This document shows positions 8,385 through 16,197 of a stretch of DNA of 64,000 nt, one piece after another. The first letter of the stretch is position 1. Each line of letters begins with the position of its first letter. The notes beneath the pieces are model-generated. The model searched no databases and was not told the DNA's origin. It worked only from the letters and a program-made list of their open reading frames with translations. Position numbers and translations under genes: made by a program. This stretch comes from Micromonospora inositola (lineage in GTDB: Bacteria > Actinomycetota > Actinomycetes > Mycobacteriales > Micromonosporaceae), in NCBI RefSeq assembly GCF_900090285.1, contig NZ_LT607754.1, forward strand, positions 6,226,001 through 6,290,000, written 5' to 3'.

Positions 8385-10088
8385 ATGCGTGGTGACCTGG
8401 TCCGGAAGCTGCTCGCCCGAGTGCTGACCACCGGGCTGGCGGTGCTGGCGTTCCTCGTCGTGGCGCTCACCGGGGCGACGGGGTGGGGGCTGGCGATCGC
8501 GGTGGCCGCCCTCGCGGCCGCCGCGGTGGAACGCCGGATCCGGCCGGGCGCCGACGGAGTCGCCGAGTCGGTCCTGGTCGCCGCCGGCATCCTGGTCGGG
8601 TACGCCCGCCGGCTCGACGACGGCTTCGACCCGACGCTGGCCGCCACCGCGCTGGTCCTGCTCGGCCTGGTCCTGGTGGCCGGGCCGCTGCGCGCCGCGG
8701 GCGCCCTGGAGATCCGCGCCGCCAACCTGCCGGTGCGCACCTGGACGCCGCTGGTCGCGGAACGGCTCGGCGACGCGCTGCTGGTGCTGCTCGGGCTCGT
8801 CGCGGTCGCCGCCGGTGCCGCCCTGCCCGCCTGGGTGCCGCTGGTGGCCGCCCTGCTGGTCGGGGCCGGCTGCGCGGCGGTCGGCCTGGACCTCGCCCGA
8901 CGGCGGTTCCGGCCGCCGGCCGGCGGCGGTCCGGTGGGCCGGGCGCTGCGCCGCCACCAACCCGAGTTCGTGCTCTACTTCTCCGCCCCGCCCGGGTCGG
9001 AGTACCAGGTCACCATGTGGCTGCCCTACCTGGAACGGATCGGCCGGCCGTTCCTGGTGCTGCTGCGCGAGCCGGAGTTCCTGCCGACCATCGCGGCCGC
9101 CACCAGCGCCCCGGTCGTCTTCTGCCCGACGCTCAAGGCGATGGACGAGGCGCTGGTGCCGAGCCTGCGGGCGGCGTTCTACGTCAACCACGGCGCGAAG
9201 AACAGCCACTGCATCCGGTTCTCCCAGCTCACCCACGTCCAGCTGCACCACGGCGACAGCGACAAGGCCCCCAGCGCCAACCCCGTCTCGGCGATCTTCG
9301 ACCGGATCTTCGTGGCCGGGCCGGCCGCGATCGACCGGTACGCCCGGGCCGGCGTGGAGATCCCCGCGGAGAAGTTCGTCGTGGTCGGCCGCCCTCAGGT
9401 CGAGGCGATCGAGGTGCGCCGGGAGCCGGCGCGCCACCTGACCGCCCCGACGGTGCTCTACACCCCGACCTGGACCGGGCACCACGCCGACGCCAACTAC
9501 TGCTCGCTGCCGGTGGCCGAGACGGTGATCCGCCGGCTGCTCGACCGCGGCGCCACGGTGATCCTGCGGGCCCACCCGTACACCTCGCAGAACCCGACCT
9601 CGGCCCGGCAGCTCGCCCGGCTGACGGAGCTGCTCGCCGCGGACCAGGCGAAGACCGGCCGGGCGCACCTGTGGGGCGCGGCGGCCGCCCGCGAGCTGAC
9701 CCTGACCGAGTGCGTCAACCGCTCCGACGCGCTGGTCTCGGACGTCTCCGGGGTCATCTCGGACTACCTCTACTCCGGCAAGCCGTACGCGGTCACCGAC
9801 ATGGGCGTCGACGGCGAGCACTTCGTCGAGCGGTTCCCGCTGGCCGGCTCCGGTTACGTGCTGCGCCGGGACATGTCCAACGTGGACGAGGTGTTGACCC
9901 GGCTGCTCGACACCGACCCGAAGGCGGCCGACCGTTGGGCCACCCGGAGCCGCTACCTCGGCGACTTCCCGGCTGACTCGTACGCCGAGGCGTTCCTCGA
10001 CGCCGCCCGCCGGCAGCTCGAACCGGACTGGAACCCGCCGGCGCCCCGGGCTGCCGACGCCGGTGCGCCCCTGTCCCCCAGCGCCTGA
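8385..10088 (+). CDS. Membrane-anchored CDP-polyol phosphotransferase (TagF/TarL-like)
   Basis: 567 residues. The N-terminal ~180 hold four or more hydrophobic helices (TTGLAVLAFLVVALTGATG and later ones), which is unusual because TagF enzymes are normally peripheral. From ~195 the Glyphos_transf fold begins: VLYFSAPPGSEYQVTMWL, LTHVQLHHGDSDKAPS with the catalytic-type histidine region, VLYTPTWTG, and SDALVSDVSGVISDYLYSG for polymer-phosphate binding. It should join glycerol- or ribitol-phosphate units from a CDP donor into a wall polymer at the membrane. The donor is probably CDP-ribitol from the preceding gene. The frame is open far upstream, but the ATG at 8385 is the first that fits after the fused gene ends. 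Confidence 0.85.
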   Translation: MRGDLVRKLLARVLTTGLAVLAFLVVALTGATGWGLAIAVAALAAAAVERRIRPGADGVAESVLVAAGILVGYARRLDDGFDPTLAATALVLLGLVLVAGPLRAAGALEIRAANLPVRTWTPLVAERLGDALLVLLGLVAVAAGAALPAWVPLVAALLVGAGCAAVGLDLARRRFRPPAGGGPVGRALRRHQPEFVLYFSAPPGSEYQVTMWLPYLERIGRPFLVLLREPEFLPTIAAATSAPVVFCPTLKAMDEALVPSLRAAFYVNHGAKNSHCIRFSQLTHVQLHHGDSDKAPSANPVSAIFDRIFVAGPAAIDRYARAGVEIPAEKFVVVGRPQVEAIEVRREPARHLTAPTVLYTPTWTGHHADANYCSLPVAETVIRRLLDRGATVILRAHPYTSQNPTSARQLARLTELLAADQAKTGRAHLWGAAAARELTLTECVNRSDALVSDVSGVISDYLYSGKPYAVTDMGVDGEHFVERFPLAGSGYVLRRDMSNVDEVLTRLLDTDPKAADRWATRSRYLGDFPADSYAEAFLDAARRQLEPDWNPPAPRAADAGAPLSPSA

Positions 10089-10092
10089 CCAA

Positions 10093-10106
10093 CCTCCGCC
10101 GGGAGG
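10093..10106. terminator. Small hairpin between convergent genes
   Basis: CCTCC-GCCG-GGAGG lies in the 24-base gap between the convergent polymerase and hydrolase genes. The stem is only five base pairs and has no U tract, so this is tentative. Confidence 0.3.
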
Positions 10107-10112
10107 CGGGCG

Positions 10113-10865
10113 TCAGTGGAACGGGTCGAGGAGGGCGAGGACGGTCTCCGGGTCCTCCACGTGGGCGTTGTGCCCGAGACCGGGCAGGGTGGCCACCGGG
10201 ACGCCGAACTCCTTGAGCTGGGCGTCGGTCACCATCGGATCCTGCTCCCCGCGGGCCAGCAGCACCGGCACGTCGGTCGCCGCGAGCAGGGCCGGCAGCC
10301 GCGGCTCCCCCACCCCGAACGCGGCCGGGTCCATCGCCAGCCGCCAGCGGCCGTCCTCCCGGCGCAGTCCGGCGTCGACCACCGGGTGGTCCGGCGCGAA
10401 GAGGCCGGCGAGGCCGGAGACCCGCAGGTACCGGCGGGCCGCCTCGTCCCGGCTGGCGAACCAGGTGACCGGCCGCTCGGCCAACTCCCGGGCCTTCTCC
10501 AGCTCGGCGGGAGACCAGACCGCCTTGATGCCGAGCCCGACCACCGCGTCGACGGGCAGGCCGAGGTGCCGTGCGGCCAGCGCCAGCGCCACCACCCCGC
10601 CGAGCGAGTGCCCGAGCACCACGAGCCGGTCCCGCGGCCCCAGCCGGTCGGCGACCGGCCCCAGGCCCGCCACCACCCGCCGGGCCAGTGCCGCGAAGGT
10701 GTACGCCGGCAGCGGCGGCGACCAACCGTGTCCGGCCAGGTCGGGGGCGAGCCAACGCCCCGCCCACCGGCGCTCCAGCAGCGGCGCCCAGGGCAACCAC
10801 ACCTCGCCGGTGGCGCCCAGGCCGTGCAGCAGCAACAGCTGGCGGGTACCCGTCTCGTCGGCCAT
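10113..10865 (-). CDS. Alpha/beta-hydrolase
   Basis: 250 residues. It starts with LLLLHGLGATGEVW (oxyanion-hole region) and has GHSLGG with the nucleophile serine, RGEQDPMV carrying the acid, and LPGLGHNAHVEDPE carrying the histidine, so a full triad is visible. The open frame extends to 10931, but a 17-bp-stem terminator ends at 10936, and a CACACT box lies seven bases before the ATG at 10865, so the shorter start is preferred. It has no signal peptide and is probably a cytosolic esterase or similar; the substrate is unknown. Confidence 0.85.
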   Translation of the reverse strand: MADETGTRQLLLLHGLGATGEVWLPWAPLLERRWAGRWLAPDLAGHGWSPPLPAYTFAALARRVVAGLGPVADRLGPRDRLVVLGHSLGGVVALALAARHLGLPVDAVVGLGIKAVWSPAELEKARELAERPVTWFASRDEAARRYLRVSGLAGLFAPDHPVVDAGLRREDGRWRLAMDPAAFGVGEPRLPALLAATDVPVLLARGEQDPMVTDAQLKEFGVPVATLPGLGHNAHVEDPETVLALLDPFH

Positions 10866-10935
10866 ACGGCGCAGTGTGCCACCGGTCGGACGCGACGCGC
10901 GAGAGCCAGCGGCGGGCCGTACGGTCGGCATACGA

Positions 10936-10970
10936 CGTCGGGCACCGGCTCCAGGAGCCGGTGCCCGACG
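10936..10970 (-). terminator. Strong hairpin after the C39 peptidase gene
   Basis: Arms CGTCGGGCACCGGCTCC and GGAGCCGGTGCCCGACG form a perfect 17-bp stem around a single A. It sits 17 bases beyond the peptidase stop. No U tract follows. It probably separates the peptidase transcript from the hydrolase gene. Confidence 0.65.
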
Positions 10971-10986
10971 GGTGACGCGGAGTGGA

Positions 10987-11808
10987 TCAGGCGGAGTAGC
11001 CGCGGGTGGCCATCCAGTTCGCCAGGTCGATGGTGGTGATCCAGTACTCCGGCAGCGCCGGGTTCGCCGAGTCGGCGATCCGCACGGTCCGGCCGTCGTT
11101 CTTGTAGCCGACCACCGCGATGTAGTGGCCGCCCGGGAAGGAGTGCCAGCCGCCGTCGGTGTCGGTGGCGTCGCCCGCGACGTTGGCGACGACGCCCCGC
11201 CCGTCGGTGATCGCCTTCACGACGTCGGCCTGCAGCTGGTCCATCTGTGCGGGGGTGGCCGCACCCGGGATCATATGCGTCCGGTACGGGTTGCCCTTGA
11301 CCATCTGGTTCAGCCCTCGGGTGGTGTCCTCGGCCGAGTTGGTGCCATTCTCGGTGGTGCCGAGCGGGCCGGCCATCTCGTCCTGGGTCCGCTCGATGCC
11401 GGCCGCGCTCAGCGCGTTCCGCACCGCGGCGGGGCCGCAGTTGTAGAAGTAGAGCTGCGCCTCGTAGTTGTAGTCCAGGACCTTGGTCGACGGCGGCTTC
11501 GGCGCCGCCTTCCGGGTCAGGTCGGGGTTCGGCTTCGCCGAGGTCGTCGACGCCGACGGCTTGGGGCTGGACGACGTCGACGGGGCGGCGGCGATCCGCT
11601 CCTGGCTGCGGGTGGCCACGTCGCCGAGACGCGGGGCCAGCTCAGAGACGGCGGCGGTGGTCTCCTGGCGGACGGGCGCGTCGTCGGTGTTGGCGAGCAG
11701 GGCGCCGGTGCCGGAGGCCAGCACGAGCGCGGCGGCGGAGCCGGCGACGATCTGGTACGGGCGCTCGGTCGCGAGGCGCCGCAACTGCCGCTTCAGGGTG
11801 TGCTTCAC
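10987..11808 (-). CDS. Secreted/membrane-anchored C39-type cysteine peptidase
   Basis: 273 residues from GTG at 11808, with GGAGG seven bases upstream. A cationic N terminus and a hydrophobic segment (residues ~19-38) form a signal or anchor, then comes a Ser/Pro/Lys-rich linker (~75-110), then a papain-like C39-fold domain: FYNCGPAAV with Cys124, GGHYIAVVGY with the histidine, and RIADSAN with the third residue. The domain acts outside the membrane, presumably on peptides or the wall. A ydaO-type c-di-AMP riboswitch lies in its long 5' leader (12040-12155), tying it to wall and turgor control. There is no ABC transporter alongside, so it is not a bacteriocin-processing exporter. Confidence 0.88.
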   Translation of the reverse strand: MKHTLKRQLRRLATERPYQIVAGSAAALVLASGTGALLANTDDAPVRQETTAAVSELAPRLGDVATRSQERIAAAPSTSSSPKPSASTTSAKPNPDLTRKAAPKPPSTKVLDYNYEAQLYFYNCGPAAVRNALSAAGIERTQDEMAGPLGTTENGTNSAEDTTRGLNQMVKGNPYRTHMIPGAATPAQMDQLQADVVKAITDGRGVVANVAGDATDTDGGWHSFPGGHYIAVVGYKNDGRTVRIADSANPALPEYWITTIDLANWMATRGYSA

Positions 11809-12039
11809 GTTGGTCCTCCACGGGGGGCGGGAGCGGCGCACGCCGGACCGACGCGCGGAGGAACTCACGCGCGACGAGGGATCGTGGGCGGTGCGACCGC
11901 GGGAACGGGGGCGCCCGGTCAACCGGGCGGCAGGGCGGATGCCGGAATCAGCGCGCCGGTGAGGCGGGCGACGGCACCGCGGCGCCGTGGAGGCGGGGGG
12001 ACGAACGGGGGATGGGATCTGGCTCCACGAGGATGGGAA
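11809..12039 (-). other. 5' leader between riboswitch and C39 gene (expression platform region)
   Basis: About 230 bases of untranslated leader. It contains a hairpin with arms CGCCCGG/CCGGGCG (11912-11929, four-base loop) and several other GC-rich inverted repeats that could be terminator or anti-terminator folds. I see no convincing open frame here. Confidence 0.45.
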
Positions 12040-12155
12040 CTCCTTCCGACACCGCCTACCGGGTTAGCTGACGGATTCGGGCGGGAAGATCGCCCTACCG
12101 CGGGCCGTGGCTCGCGGATTCACCCCGGACGTGCACTGGGTCCCCGGTTCGTGAC
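12040..12155 (-). ncRNA. c-di-AMP riboswitch (ydaO-yuaA class)
   Basis: Read on the minus strand the element shows, in order, the conserved blocks of the class: GAACCGGGGACCCA, GGGGTGAATCC, GTAGGGCGATCTTCCCGCCC, GAATCCGTCAGCTAACCC and GGTAGGCGGTGTCGGAAGG. These match the actinobacterial form of the ydaO motif as I know it. Binding of cyclic di-AMP normally turns expression off. In actinomycetes such elements often precede wall hydrolases, which fits the downstream secreted C39 peptidase. Ends are approximate. Confidence 0.93.
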
Positions 12156-12219
12156 ATCACGATTGAGCGGGTCGGCGCGGCGTCGCCTCTTGCGATCGGA
12201 AACCGCACCGGACGCGCTG

Positions 12220-12248
12220 ACACTACCGGCGGGTATCCGCCCTGCCAA
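12220..12248 (-). promoter_or_regulatory. Sigma-70-type promoter for the riboswitch-peptidase transcript
   Basis: Minus-strand TTGGCA and TAGTGT are separated by exactly 17 bases. The predicted start near 12213 lies about 55 bases before the first conserved riboswitch block. This is one of the best-matched -35/-10 pairs in the window. Confidence 0.65.
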
Positions 12249-12467
12249 GCGGCCCCACCTGCTTAAACCTCGGTCACCATTACTCTGACCGGAACAGCCC
12301 GTCACTGACGTCACTCAATGGGACATGCAGTTATGACGGAACCATCGGGCGAAATTCGGACATCGGGTGGCGAGTGGCCCGGAAATTGCGGGGGTCGATC
12401 GCCGGAACCGGCCCGGATGACCGTTTCCCGATTCGCGTGACGAGGCTCACCGAATTCAGGTCACAAT

Positions 12468-13256
12468 TCAGCCAACCCGCGCCGGCCGCCAGCGCGCCGG
12501 GCGGGCCGGGGCGGTGGCGACCACCACCGGGGCGAGGGTCTGGGTGACCGCCTCCGCACGGCGTACCGGGACCGGTCCGGGGCGCACCGCCGCCGCGGCG
12601 GCGTACGCCTCCACGGCCAGCGCACGGGCCGCCTCGGCGGCCAGCTCCGCGTCCCGCCAGGCCCGCTGCTCCCGCTCGGCCGCCGTGCGGTAGCCGGCCA
12701 GCCGGCCGTCGCGTACCACCCGGGCCAGGACGATCTCCTGCTCCGCCGGGTGCCGGCGCGGGTCCCACCCGTTGCGGTGCGCGAGGACGTCGGCGAGCTG
12801 CCGCGCCGACAGCTCACCCCGCCAGTGCGCCGCCATCGCGGCGTGGCGCAGCCACCGCTCCCGGGCGGCGTACTCCGCCGGGGTCCGCGGGGTACGCGGC
12901 GCGGGCAGCACGGCGGCGCCGGCGAGCCGACGGGCGACGCTCTCCGCCTCGTCGTACGCCCGCCAGGCCCGGTCGGCCTCGTCCTGGGCCCGCAGCCACT
13001 GCTCCCGCCGTCGACGCGCGGTCTGCGCCGCCCCGGCCGCGGCCACCGCCACCTCGTCGGCGTACCGGCGCAGGTCGGCGAGGCGGGCCGCCTCCTCGGC
13101 GGCCGGGTCGGGGACCGGCTCGGCGTCGGACGGGGTCTCCCGCTCGGGGCGGGCGACCAGCGCGGCGAGCAGGGCCAGGGCGAGCAGGACCAGGGCCGAC
13201 CAGATGGCGGCGGCCTGCGGGACCTCGATCAGGAACTGGTAGAGCACGGTCTGCAT
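12468..13256 (-). CDS. Ala/Arg-rich membrane-anchored protein of unknown function
   Basis: 262 residues from ATG at 13256 with GAGG nine bases upstream. One N-terminal membrane helix (AAIWSALVLLALALLAALV, residues ~16-36) is followed by a long, charged, alanine-rich helical region with many AE/AR repeats (about 60-250), likely coiled coil and cytosolic. No family is recognised. Stretches such as RYADEVAVAAAGAAQTARRRREQW resemble conserved unknown proteins of Micromonosporaceae, but that is an impression only. The open frame continues upstream to 14261, which would delete the hydrophobic start and overlap the next gene. Confidence 0.65.
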   Translation of the reverse strand: MQTVLYQFLIEVPQAAAIWSALVLLALALLAALVARPERETPSDAEPVPDPAAEEAARLADLRRYADEVAVAAAGAAQTARRRREQWLRAQDEADRAWRAYDEAESVARRLAGAAVLPAPRTPRTPAEYAARERWLRHAAMAAHWRGELSARQLADVLAHRNGWDPRRHPAEQEIVLARVVRDGRLAGYRTAAEREQRAWRDAELAAEAARALAVEAYAAAAAVRPGPVPVRRAEAVTQTLAPVVVATAPARPARWRPARVG

Positions 13257-13411
13257 GATCGGCACCTCACGGGAGCGATGTGGCGGAGGAGAGGTCCGCA
13301 CGCCCCGGCGCGGCGGGGCGCGGGGAGGAACGGGCGCCACCGGGCCGCCGTCGGGCGGGGTGCGGGGGTGAGGTTCGGTGGAGAGCGGCTGCGGGCGTGG
13401 CCCGCGGGCGG

Positions 13412-13858
13412 TCAGCGGGACGGCGGGGCCCGGGAGCCGAGGGCCGCCGGGACGCTCCCGCCCGGGACGCGGTCCCCGGAAACCGCGACGACCACGGTCC
13501 GCAGCGCTGCCGGCGGGGACTCGATGCCGACCGGCAGGGCCTGCTGGTCGGTCCCGGCCACGAGGTCGCCGCCGGCCGCGTCGACCGACGCCTTCGCGGC
13601 GCGGCCCCGGTCGGCGGTGGTCGCTCCGGGCGATACGCGGCCCGCATCGAGGAGGGCCGGCGGGGCGGTCGCCCCGGAGGATGCGGGGGCGGCGGAAATC
13701 ACCGCGGCGGCCTGGGCCGCCTGGGCGGCGGCGGCCGCGCCGACGGGCAGGGTGGCGGCGCCGAGCGAGCAGGCGACCGCGGCGGCGAGCCCGGCCAGCA
13801 TGCGGGCGGTCCAGCGCGCCACCCACCACAGAGGACAGGCGAGCGCGACCGGAAGCAC
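13412..13858 (-). CDS. Small Ala-rich exported or membrane protein, unknown
   Basis: 148 residues from GTG at 13858. A hydrophobic N-terminal half (LACPLWWVARWTARM, then LAGLAAAVACSLGAATL) suggests an anchor or signal sequence, and the rest is Ala/Ser/Pro/Gly-rich. A TAGCGT -10 (13865-13870) ends six bases before the GTG, typical of a leaderless actinomycete gene, and this is the main support for its being real. The 155 bases between it and the next gene hold nothing I recognise. Function unknown. Confidence 0.55.
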   Translation of the reverse strand: MLPVALACPLWWVARWTARMLAGLAAAVACSLGAATLPVGAAAAAQAAQAAAVISAAPASSGATAPPALLDAGRVSPGATTADRGRAAKASVDAAGGDLVAGTDQQALPVGIESPPAALRTVVVAVSGDRVPGGSVPAALGSRAPPSR

Positions 13859-13864
13859 GATCCC

Positions 13865-13870
13865 ACGCTA
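13865..13870 (-). promoter_or_regulatory. -10 element TAGCGT (leaderless start)
   Basis: TAGCGT on the minus strand, six bases before the GTG at 13858. No clear -35. Confidence 0.5.
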
Positions 13871-14035
13871 CCGCCGGCGGCGCAGCGTCGCATCGCCGCC
13901 GGGCGTGTCGCAGGAGCCGGATCGCGGTACGCCGGCACATCCCCGACGTGGCGGTCTCCGAGCCCGCCGGAACCACCACCTCGGCGACGTGGAGACGGGC
14001 ATGACCGGGACCGGCGCCCGGGCGGCGCGCTCCGC

Positions 14036-15238
14036 TCAGACCGGGTCGCGCCGCCCGGCGTACTCGATGGGTCGGGGCCGCGGGGCGACGCCGCCGGCGG
14101 ATCCGGGCGGCCGCTGCGTCGGGATCGTCGGCAGGGTCTGCGCGCGGGCCCGGCGGGGCGGTCCCAGCCGGCGCATCATCGGCGTCTCGACGTACCGGTG
14201 CAGGGCGCCGGCGAGCACCAGGTTCACCAGCAGGAAGCCGAGCACGGCGAGCGGGCCCCACCAGCCCGGCAGCCCGATCCCATAGTGGCCGGTCAGCCGG
14301 AGCACGGTGACCATCACGAAGACGTGCACCAGGTAGAAGGCGAAGGACACCTCACCGAGCCAGACCATCGGCCGGGACCGCCACGGGGTGCGCCGGCCGC
14401 GCACGTCCGCGTCCGCCGCGGCCGTGATGACCAGCAGGTACGCCACCGCCAGCAGGCCCGCCCAGAGCTCCGCCCGGATCCACTGCGCGGCCACCGCCCA
14501 GGTGGCCAGGAAGAGCAGGCTGGCGGCGGTCAGCCCCGGCCCCCGCCAGCGCCCCCGGCGCATCAGCTCGGCCGCGGCCACGCCCATCCAGAACTCCAGG
14601 GACCGCACCACCGGGAAGATCTGGGTGAACCACCACCGGCTCTCCTCGGGCACCAGGCGCTGACCCGGCCAGAGCGCAACGATCAGCAGCGGCGCGGCGA
14701 CCACCACCGCCCACAGGGCGGCGGGGCGCAGCCGGCGCAGCACCGGCAGCACGAACGGCAGGCAGAGGTAGAAGTACAGCTCGCAGGAGAGCGACCAGCT
14801 GACGGTGTTGACGCTGTAGAAGTAGCCGCGGGTGGGGTTCCACGCCTGCAGCAGGGCCAGGTTGCCGAGCGCCGCCCAGACGTTGACCGGGTCGGCGAAC
14901 CAGAGCCCGACGAGGAGCACCACCACCCACATCAGCAGATGGTTCGGGTAGATCTTGGCGAGCCGCCGGCGCAGGAAGGCCCGGCGGCGCTCGCCGTCCC
15001 GGTACGACCAGACCAGCACGAATCCACTGAGGATGAAGAAGAACTCCACGCCGGAGAGGCCGAGGGTGAACAGCCAGTCGACGACCGCCCGGTAGTCCGG
15101 CTCGGCCACGATCCGCATGGTGTCGACGTGGAATCCGAAGACCAGCAGGGCGGCGACCCAGCGCAGCCCGGTCAGGGACGGCAGCCGGCTGGCCACGGCG
15201 GGGGCCGGGGCGGCACCGGTGGTCGGGGCGGCGGTCAT
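14036..15238 (-). CDS. Acyltransferase 3 (OafA/YrhL-like) membrane O-acyltransferase
   Basis: 400 residues with about ten hydrophobic helices. The start SLTGLRWVAALLVFGFHVD carries the family's conserved early Arg and the His in FHVD. FFILSGFVLVWSYRD and SWSLSCELYFYLCLPFVLP follow, both typical landmarks. Such proteins transfer acetyl or other acyl groups across the membrane to surface sugars or peptidoglycan. It lacks a C-terminal SGNH domain and ends in a basic tail. The envelope-related genes nearby make a surface glycopolymer a plausible acceptor; this is inference. Confidence 0.92.
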   Translation of the reverse strand: MTAAPTTGAAPAPAVASRLPSLTGLRWVAALLVFGFHVDTMRIVAEPDYRAVVDWLFTLGLSGVEFFFILSGFVLVWSYRDGERRRAFLRRRLAKIYPNHLLMWVVVLLVGLWFADPVNVWAALGNLALLQAWNPTRGYFYSVNTVSWSLSCELYFYLCLPFVLPVLRRLRPAALWAVVVAAPLLIVALWPGQRLVPEESRWWFTQIFPVVRSLEFWMGVAAAELMRRGRWRGPGLTAASLLFLATWAVAAQWIRAELWAGLLAVAYLLVITAAADADVRGRRTPWRSRPMVWLGEVSFAFYLVHVFVMVTVLRLTGHYGIGLPGWWGPLAVLGFLLVNLVLAGALHRYVETPMMRRLGPPRRARAQTLPTIPTQRPPGSAGGVAPRPRPIEYAGRRDPV

Positions 15239-15453
15239 GCCGGAAACCCGACCGTCACCAGGGTCACCAGCACGCGCGTCTCCTCCTCGGCGGGGTCGGC
15301 GGCGGGCGGACCACCGGGACCACCCCCCGACGGCGCCCCAGGGTCGACGCCGCCGCCGGGCACGCTACCGGTTGGTATCCCGGACCGCCGCCGGGCCGAC
15401 GTGGCGGTCGGCAGGCGGAACGCCGGACATCGTACGCCTGTTCGAGAAGTTGG

Positions 15454-15459
15454 TAGGAT
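15454..15459 (+). promoter_or_regulatory. -10 element TAGGAT (leaderless start)
   Basis: TAGGAT ends seven bases before the GTG of the dioxygenase gene, with no Shine-Dalgarno sequence between. Confidence 0.5.
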
Positions 15460-15466
15460 CGGCGGC

Positions 15467-16102
15467 GTGTCCGACGTCGCCTACCAGCCCTCGATGCTGG
15501 ATTTCGCCGAGCAGGGCGCCAGCCTGGGCCCGCTGGCCGGCCGGCTGCGCCGGCACGAGCTGAGCCGGGGTGCCTGGGTCGACCACCTGCCCGGTTGGGT
15601 GCGGGGCTCCGACACGGTGCTCGACACCCTCCTGCACGAGGTGCCGTGGCGGGCCGAACGCCGCACCATGTACGACGCCGAGGTCGACGTCCCCCGCCTG
15701 CTCTGCTGGTACGCCGCCGGCCGGCCGCTGCCCCACGCCGTGCTGACCGAGGCCCGGGAGGCGCTGACCCGGCACTACGCACCCGAGCTGGGCGAGCCCT
15801 TCGTCACCGCCGGGCTGTGCCTCTACCGCAGCGGGCGGGACAGCGTCGCCTGGCACGGCGACACGATGGGCCGTTCCGCGCACACCGACACCATGGTCGC
15901 CATCGTCTCGTTCGGCTCGCCGCGTCCGCTGCTGCTGCGCCCGCGCGGCGGCGGGGCCAGCCTGCGCTTCCCGCTCGGCCACGGCGACCTGGTGGTGATG
16001 GGCGGCTCCTGCCAGCGCACCTGGGAGCACGCCATCCCCAAGACCACCCGCCCGGTCGGCCCCCGGGTCAGCGTCCAGTTCCGTCCCACCGGCGTCGCCT
16101 GA
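15467..16102 (+). CDS. AlkB-like 2-oxoglutarate/Fe(II)-dependent dioxygenase
   Basis: 211 residues from GTG at 15467; the frame is open far upstream but without support. The core shows WHGDTMGR with the HxD metal pair, WEHAIPKT with the distal histidine, and RVSVQFRP with the arginine that binds 2-oxoglutarate. YDAEVDVPRLLCWYAAG is the nucleotide-recognition lid region of AlkB homologues. It likely repairs alkylated nucleic acid by oxidative demethylation in the cytosol. The mRNA seems leaderless. A second, distant AlkB homologue lies at 56296. Confidence 0.9.
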   Translation: MSDVAYQPSMLDFAEQGASLGPLAGRLRRHELSRGAWVDHLPGWVRGSDTVLDTLLHEVPWRAERRTMYDAEVDVPRLLCWYAAGRPLPHAVLTEAREALTRHYAPELGEPFVTAGLCLYRSGRDSVAWHGDTMGRSAHTDTMVAIVSFGSPRPLLLRPRGGGASLRFPLGHGDLVVMGGSCQRTWEHAIPKTTRPVGPRVSVQFRPTGVA

Positions 16103-16110
16103 ACCCGAGC

Positions 16111-16135
16111 CGGCCCCGGACGCCGACCGGGGCCG
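16111..16135 (+). terminator. Hairpin after the AlkB-like gene
   Basis: CGGCCCCGG pairs with CCGGGGCCG over a seven-base loop, nine bases past the stop. It is GC-only with no U tract. Confidence 0.5.
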
Positions 16136-16197
16136 TGCTAGAAACAACTCTCAGGGTCGATCACGCCCCCGTCACCTGACGACGCGAAGGGCGCACC

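Noticed and set aside
13280..15466. Long plus-strand extension upstream of the AlkB-like protein
   Set aside because: Antisense to the acyltransferase and small membrane gene; the leaderless promoter at 15454 fixes the real start.
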